This document shows positions 59,583 through 64,000 of a stretch of 64,000 bases of DNA, one piece after another. The translations under genes and the position numbers were made by a program. Source of the stretch: Acholoe squamosa (taxonomy: Eukaryota > Annelida > Polychaeta > Phyllodocida > Polynoidae); assembly GCA_949317995.1 (NCBI GenBank), contig OX439046.1, forward strand, positions 41,454,002-41,518,001, read 5' to 3'. Position 1 is the first letter of the stretch. The number at the start of each line of letters is the position of its first letter. Under the pieces are notes generated by a model. That model did no database searches. It saw nothing but the letters and a program-made list of their open reading frames with translations, and had not been told where the DNA came from.

Positions 59583-62500
59583 GATTTGCCACTCCTATCT
59601 AATTGATGCCAATGTCACAGGCTCTGCTATTTCAAATAACCTGTTTCTGGTCACCCTGGTTTCTTAATAACAGCAGCTTTAGCAATGCTTTCCCCCGAAA
59701 CAAGTTCAATCCAATGCCATTCTGAATCAGTCATGATGGGATAATCCTAGGACCTGAATTCTATTACCGAATTTGGCGAATTTGTTTATGTTTTGATTAG
59801 CCAAATTCAGTTTTGATAAGGCAAACCACTTTTGCAAATACATTCAGCTAAATTCAACATACTTTCAAATAGGAGAGTTATCAGCCATTTTCAATGCCCT
59901 TAGTTGAGAAAAAGGGAGAATATGACTTAAATCCCAATTTCTATTATATATTACATATTACATAAATATTATAACAAGAGCAATTGGAATATCCCACTAT
60001 CAATTTGAGTTAGAGGAAACATCTTACCTTCCTGATTAGAAAATGGAGAGGTTGCAAGTTTTCATAGGCCTGTGTACTTTTTTTAAATGTCAAAAAGGGG
60101 AAAGGCACTGTGTGGAAAAGACTGGATAGGCCTATGTGAGAATTTGCCAAATGCAGGGGAAAAAAGGCAATATGAAATTGAGTGGGAACCTATTTTTTCA
60201 AGAAAATTTCTATAGCTCCTACATCATAACATTACCTTGTGTGTAAGACAAACCTAGAGTTTGTTCATGGCTTTGGTAGAAAGATTAGGAATAACCCTCC
60301 TTGAAATTTCCCACACCTTCAGAACAGTCCAACAACCTTAATTAGGCAATTTGGTAAATTTTGAAGTGATACCATTAGCCAAAATGAGATTGGCTTCACC
60401 ATTGGTGATTTTGATGCCATTGTCCTTGCAATAGATGTGTACTAAGCAGTTCACTTTTAAACTGTACACAAGTATAAATCTATGTGTGCTCTACATCTAT
60501 TATAGAAATAAAAGTGAATAAATTCATATAGTTCATTTCTTTCGAAATCAATATAGTTAGCTAGCAATAGGTAATATATTTTTAGCAATTTATCTAGCAA
60601 CATTATATCAATTCCACAGTTGTTTTCCACAGCATTTGTATGCTGTGCGTCAAGTTTTTCTAAAAGCCCATGACTCGCTCCCAACATAATGTTGGCCAGC
60701 AACATTTATTCTTAATCTATATAAGGTGCATTTCAACTACTTTTTATTCTTGGACTAACATTACAGGCAAGCAATATCAACCAAAATGTAGTATTCCTCC
60801 GTGAATGGCATAAGTTGGAGCAATGGCTTTCAAAATAAGCACATATTATAGTAAAATGACATAATATGGTTTAGGTAAGTAAGTATAATTAAATGGTGAA
60901 TGGTAATTTGAATATTTCCATTAGTGGAATGCAATTCATCATGTTTAAATGTGTACATATATCCCATATTCTACTGCCCAGGGCATATGACTGCATTTAA
61001 CATCACATAAGTCAGCATTATGTAAAGTGAATTAACCTTTAATCCGGTCAAAACATTTAAAAAAATTGAAAATTCATCCTTTTGTTGTTACCTGAAGTGC
61101 AAGTGATGACATATATTGTATTGCATAGCAATATTGTATGTCATATTGGATAGAAATGTGTTCCTTAGGTACCCAAGGAACACATTTATGTGTGTTGGGT
61201 AAAATTAACATCCACTTCCCACGAAATTACACCTGCCCCTCAACTATATATTTAATGTGGACCCGTCTGACCAGAAAAGATGACTTGAAAAGAGAAACCT
61301 ATGTGAATGTTTATGTGTGCAGAAAACAACAACGGTATGCACAATGTAAGTGTTCTTAGTTACGTCTAGACTGTATGGTGCCTACTAGACAGTGTGCCTT
61401 TATCTGCAATATGGCCTATTTATTTTCTACATCTGTGCATGTCTTTATGTTTATACATATAATGTTCATGTGACATATTGTATAGAGGATATGAAACAGA
61501 CAAGCTCATGGGCTCTCTCCAAGGTTATCCGGTTTGCTTTTCATGCTCACATTATGTACATTTCAATAGAACAATGGCATGACTACTATTTATATCATTG
61601 TTTAGTGGATTTGTCACTCCATGTGGGCCCTTTAAACACTTTAGGGTTAATAGTCATAGATGCCTTTAAAGTCAGATCCATTTACCAGTTTACCTGTTTA
61701 TAGTGGTACTCATAGCATCTACATATACACCTTCCCTTAATCATGCCATGTCTCTAAAGGACGGGGTTACTGCTTCATGATAGTAGTCTACGCCCAGAAA
61801 ATCGACCGGACTCTGATGGCTAAATGCCCAATCAGCAATCAAGCATTGGACCATGCTTGCCCATGCTTGAATTTCCAAGGCCGTAGCCAGGGGGGGGGGG
61901 ATGCTCAGGGTGCTTGAGCACCCCCCCCCCAACTCAAATAAAATAAAGAAAAGGTCCACCTTTTTGGGACATGGGTGGATAAAACTCCAGTGGGAGGACC
62001 CAACAGATGGAACTTTAAGCGCAGGAATTTGTCATTGGGAATTCTCATGGGAGGTTTCGAAGGGTGGAACATGATGGTGGAGGAGGGGTGGTGATGAAGA
62101 ATGGAATTCCTGGGACAGGACTGGGTTGGGTGAAACTCCAGGGGGAGGTAGCAGTGGGTGGAACTCCTAGGTAGACTTTATCAAAGGGAGGACTGCTGTG
62201 GATGTTACTACAGGTCTGAAGATAATGGGTGGTGGGTGCTCAGAGTAGAACTCCTACGACTGGACTTGGAACTTTGGTGGGAGTGGGACTTTGTCTGGGA
62301 TTATACGAGGCGAGGGGGTGCTGAAGAGTGGAACTCATGGGACTTGATTTTATGTATGGGTGGCTCTCTGACTTAACTATGTAATGTGCAAACACAACAC
62401 CTGTAGGTCAAGTTTCTGTCTCATCTATTTTGATTAGGATTCTTATAAATAAATGCTCCCACCCAAAGCTGTAGATAGTTAGCTTCTCTAAACTCAATAG

Positions 62501-62782
62501 AGCATTCCCTATTTCAGTGACATTCTTTTAACTTGTCAAAATACACCAAATGGTGCTGATATTTCAAAACTCTCCTAAGTGGTGGAGGGGGCAATGAAAA
62601 CAGTCCTGAGGGAATAGGATACATGTAGGCTACTCTGCAGGACCCATCAGTATATATCACTGGTGAGAAAGAATAATTGTAAGCCACTTTACATCAGAAC
62701 ACTACCCCTTTATGTTTAGATTTCAAAAGATTTCTTGGAGAAGGGGGACAGATATTATGCCTTCATAGAGCTAGATTCCAGG
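59583..62782. other. non-coding region
   Basis: No gene recognised. It includes a 13-bp-arm hairpin (61154-61187), a G-run/C-run inverted pair (~61888-61931) next to GGCCGTAGCCAGG, and a loosely repetitive GTGGAACTCC region (61960-62350). Confidence 0.4.
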
Positions 62783-63514
62783 TGTCAGTATAATACATAC
62801 ATTAAATTCATTATAAATCTCTCCCTGTAGTAATTCCTAGACACTTATCGCCTCTATTTATTAACCAACCATATTTCACCTTTCTGTACAATTAGACCCC
62901 ACTAAAACATTTACATGTAAACCATATCACTAATAGTCCAGAAGGTATAGAGAACATACAGGGACAACCATAAGACAGGACACCCATCACACAGGATAAC
63001 CACAGGGGGATCCCATAGTGAGGCCCATGGACCGGTTCATTCCAGTGTGAACCAGACCTAGCAAGGCCATGGGACGGGATACATATATCCCTATTAGTAA
63101 AATCAGAAGCAGCCCCGACGGTCACCCAGCTCGGACGCAGGTTGTGCAGCGCCACCTTCCGGTATACAATATCATAGCCACGCAGCGCTATGTGCTGCAC
63201 CCTATAGGTTAACTTATATACAGGCATGCCAAGCCTAGAACCATAGACTTCCTATGGTAATATCAGAGTGCACAATGGAGATCATTATCATGACACGGAA
63301 GGACTTATTTATTATATTGTAAGTTGAGTATGGAATCTCTCACAATGGAAATGTGTGTCGCCTCATTAGCCAAGCAAGAAGTATTGTTCACTATGAAACA
63401 TCAATTGTTAAGCCTATGCAATAAAGATATATAAACAGTATCTACGGGTTCTTGAGTTCTCTTCACCAATGTCATCGAGAATCTTCATATTAAAAAGAAT
63501 GTCTCAACCCGACA
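62783..63514 (+). mobile_element. 5' LTR of a second copy of the env-bearing retroelement family
   Basis: 732 bp, TG...CA ended: starts TGTCAGTATAATACATAC and ends ACCCGACA. AATAAA at ~63420. Homologous to 39741-40547 but without that copy's 74-bp duplication and with an intact 3' end. Confidence 0.82.
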
Positions 63515-63517
63515 TTT

Positions 63518-63531
63518 TGGTGGAGAACCTG
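63518..63531 (+). promoter_or_regulatory. candidate primer-binding site
   Basis: TGGTGGAGAACCTG begins three bases after the LTR end. The tRNA was not identified. The site is deleted in the copy at 39741. Confidence 0.45.
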
Positions 63532-63562
63532 TCTTTTTTGGTACATATATTGTTCATGAATT

Positions 63563-64000
63563 ATGAATGATCAAAATTCAAGATACAATCTTCGAAATAC
63601 CACTGTTGCTCAACGCAAAAGCCATTTAGAAGAAAAATTAGAAAGAAGAAGTAGACTCAGATACACATTACAAAGAGGAGTTTCCATACAAAAGAGAGTA
63701 TTAGATTATCTAAAACTATTGAAGACAACACAACTACAAGAGAAGCCATCATTCAACATGACCAGATGTCGGACCACGATGAGCTAAGTACTACTATAAA
63801 TTTTGATACTAACACAAACGAACGACAAATAGACATTAACACCAGCCCCATAGAATTCGGTAATTCACAAGTTATAGACAATAACAACTCAAACAGCACA
63901 GCTGCAGACCTGACATTAACAGAACAAGAAATCATACTCGAAGAAAACACTGTATCAGACACAAACAGCGCATCTTCAACACCCCCACCAATATTCACAC
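63563..64000 (+). pseudogene. Gag N-terminus of the second copy, partial and frameshifted
   Basis: Starts NSRYNLRNTTVAQ like the frame at 40578 and matches it to about codon 48. A one-base loss near 63707 then moves the homologous frame, which stays open from ~63714 to the window edge. Here the region after the capsid N-terminus is cleaner than in the 40-kb copy (no stop after INTSPI). The 3' part is outside the window. Confidence 0.72.

Overview
This is eukaryotic, animal-type nuclear DNA. It has large non-coding tracts, many minisatellites, palindromic DNA transposons, LTR retrotransposon remnants on both strands, at least one exon with a plausible upstream splice acceptor, and a single-exon rhodopsin-class GPCR gene. 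No operons, ribosome-binding sites, rRNA, tRNA or CRISPR array were recognised. Decay of retrotransposon reading frames is dominated by TGA stops of the kind made by C-to-T change in CGA codons, which suggests a CpG-methylating genome. A marine invertebrate (lancelet, other deuterostome or lophotrochozoan) would fit, but the species cannot be fixed from the sequence.

Layout. 1-1909 is the 5' end of a minus-strand Ty3/gypsy-like element: LTR, primer-binding site, and a Gag frame running off the left edge. 1890-5368 carries two 35-bp-period minisatellites; the second shows a 455-bp higher-order repeat. 6710-8395 holds two palindromic elements. 10080-11110 is a foldback-like element. 11456-22738 is a second, decayed minus-strand retrotransposon (Gag, protease, RT, RNase H, integrase) whose pol is split by a 3.4-kb insertion with ~100-bp inverted ends (16188-19577). 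It is followed by a long decayed reading frame of unknown function (11456-14374). 24.2-24.5 kb has a minus-strand TATA/CRE/poly(A) arrangement.

27019-27929 is a decayed tyrosine-recombinase (DUF3504/Crypton-type) exon on the minus strand. 28-39.7 kb is mostly unique or repeat-rich non-coding DNA with one plausible terminal exon (36969-37487). 39741-49381 is a plus-strand LTR retroelement with Gag, RT/RNase H and a decayed env-like third ORF. A second copy of the same family (LTR plus Gag start) begins at 62783 and leaves the right edge. 50370-52640 is another minus-strand pol fragment related to the 11-23 kb element.

The only intact gene is the 368-residue GPCR at 56406-57512. It is bracketed by two minisatellites. 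The upstream array carries a repeated GATATAAG motif and reaches to within a few bases of the start codon. The downstream 33-bp array begins inside the gene, so the first repeat unit supplies the last ten residues (a PDZ-type C-terminus) and the stop codon. This is the most unusual arrangement in the window.
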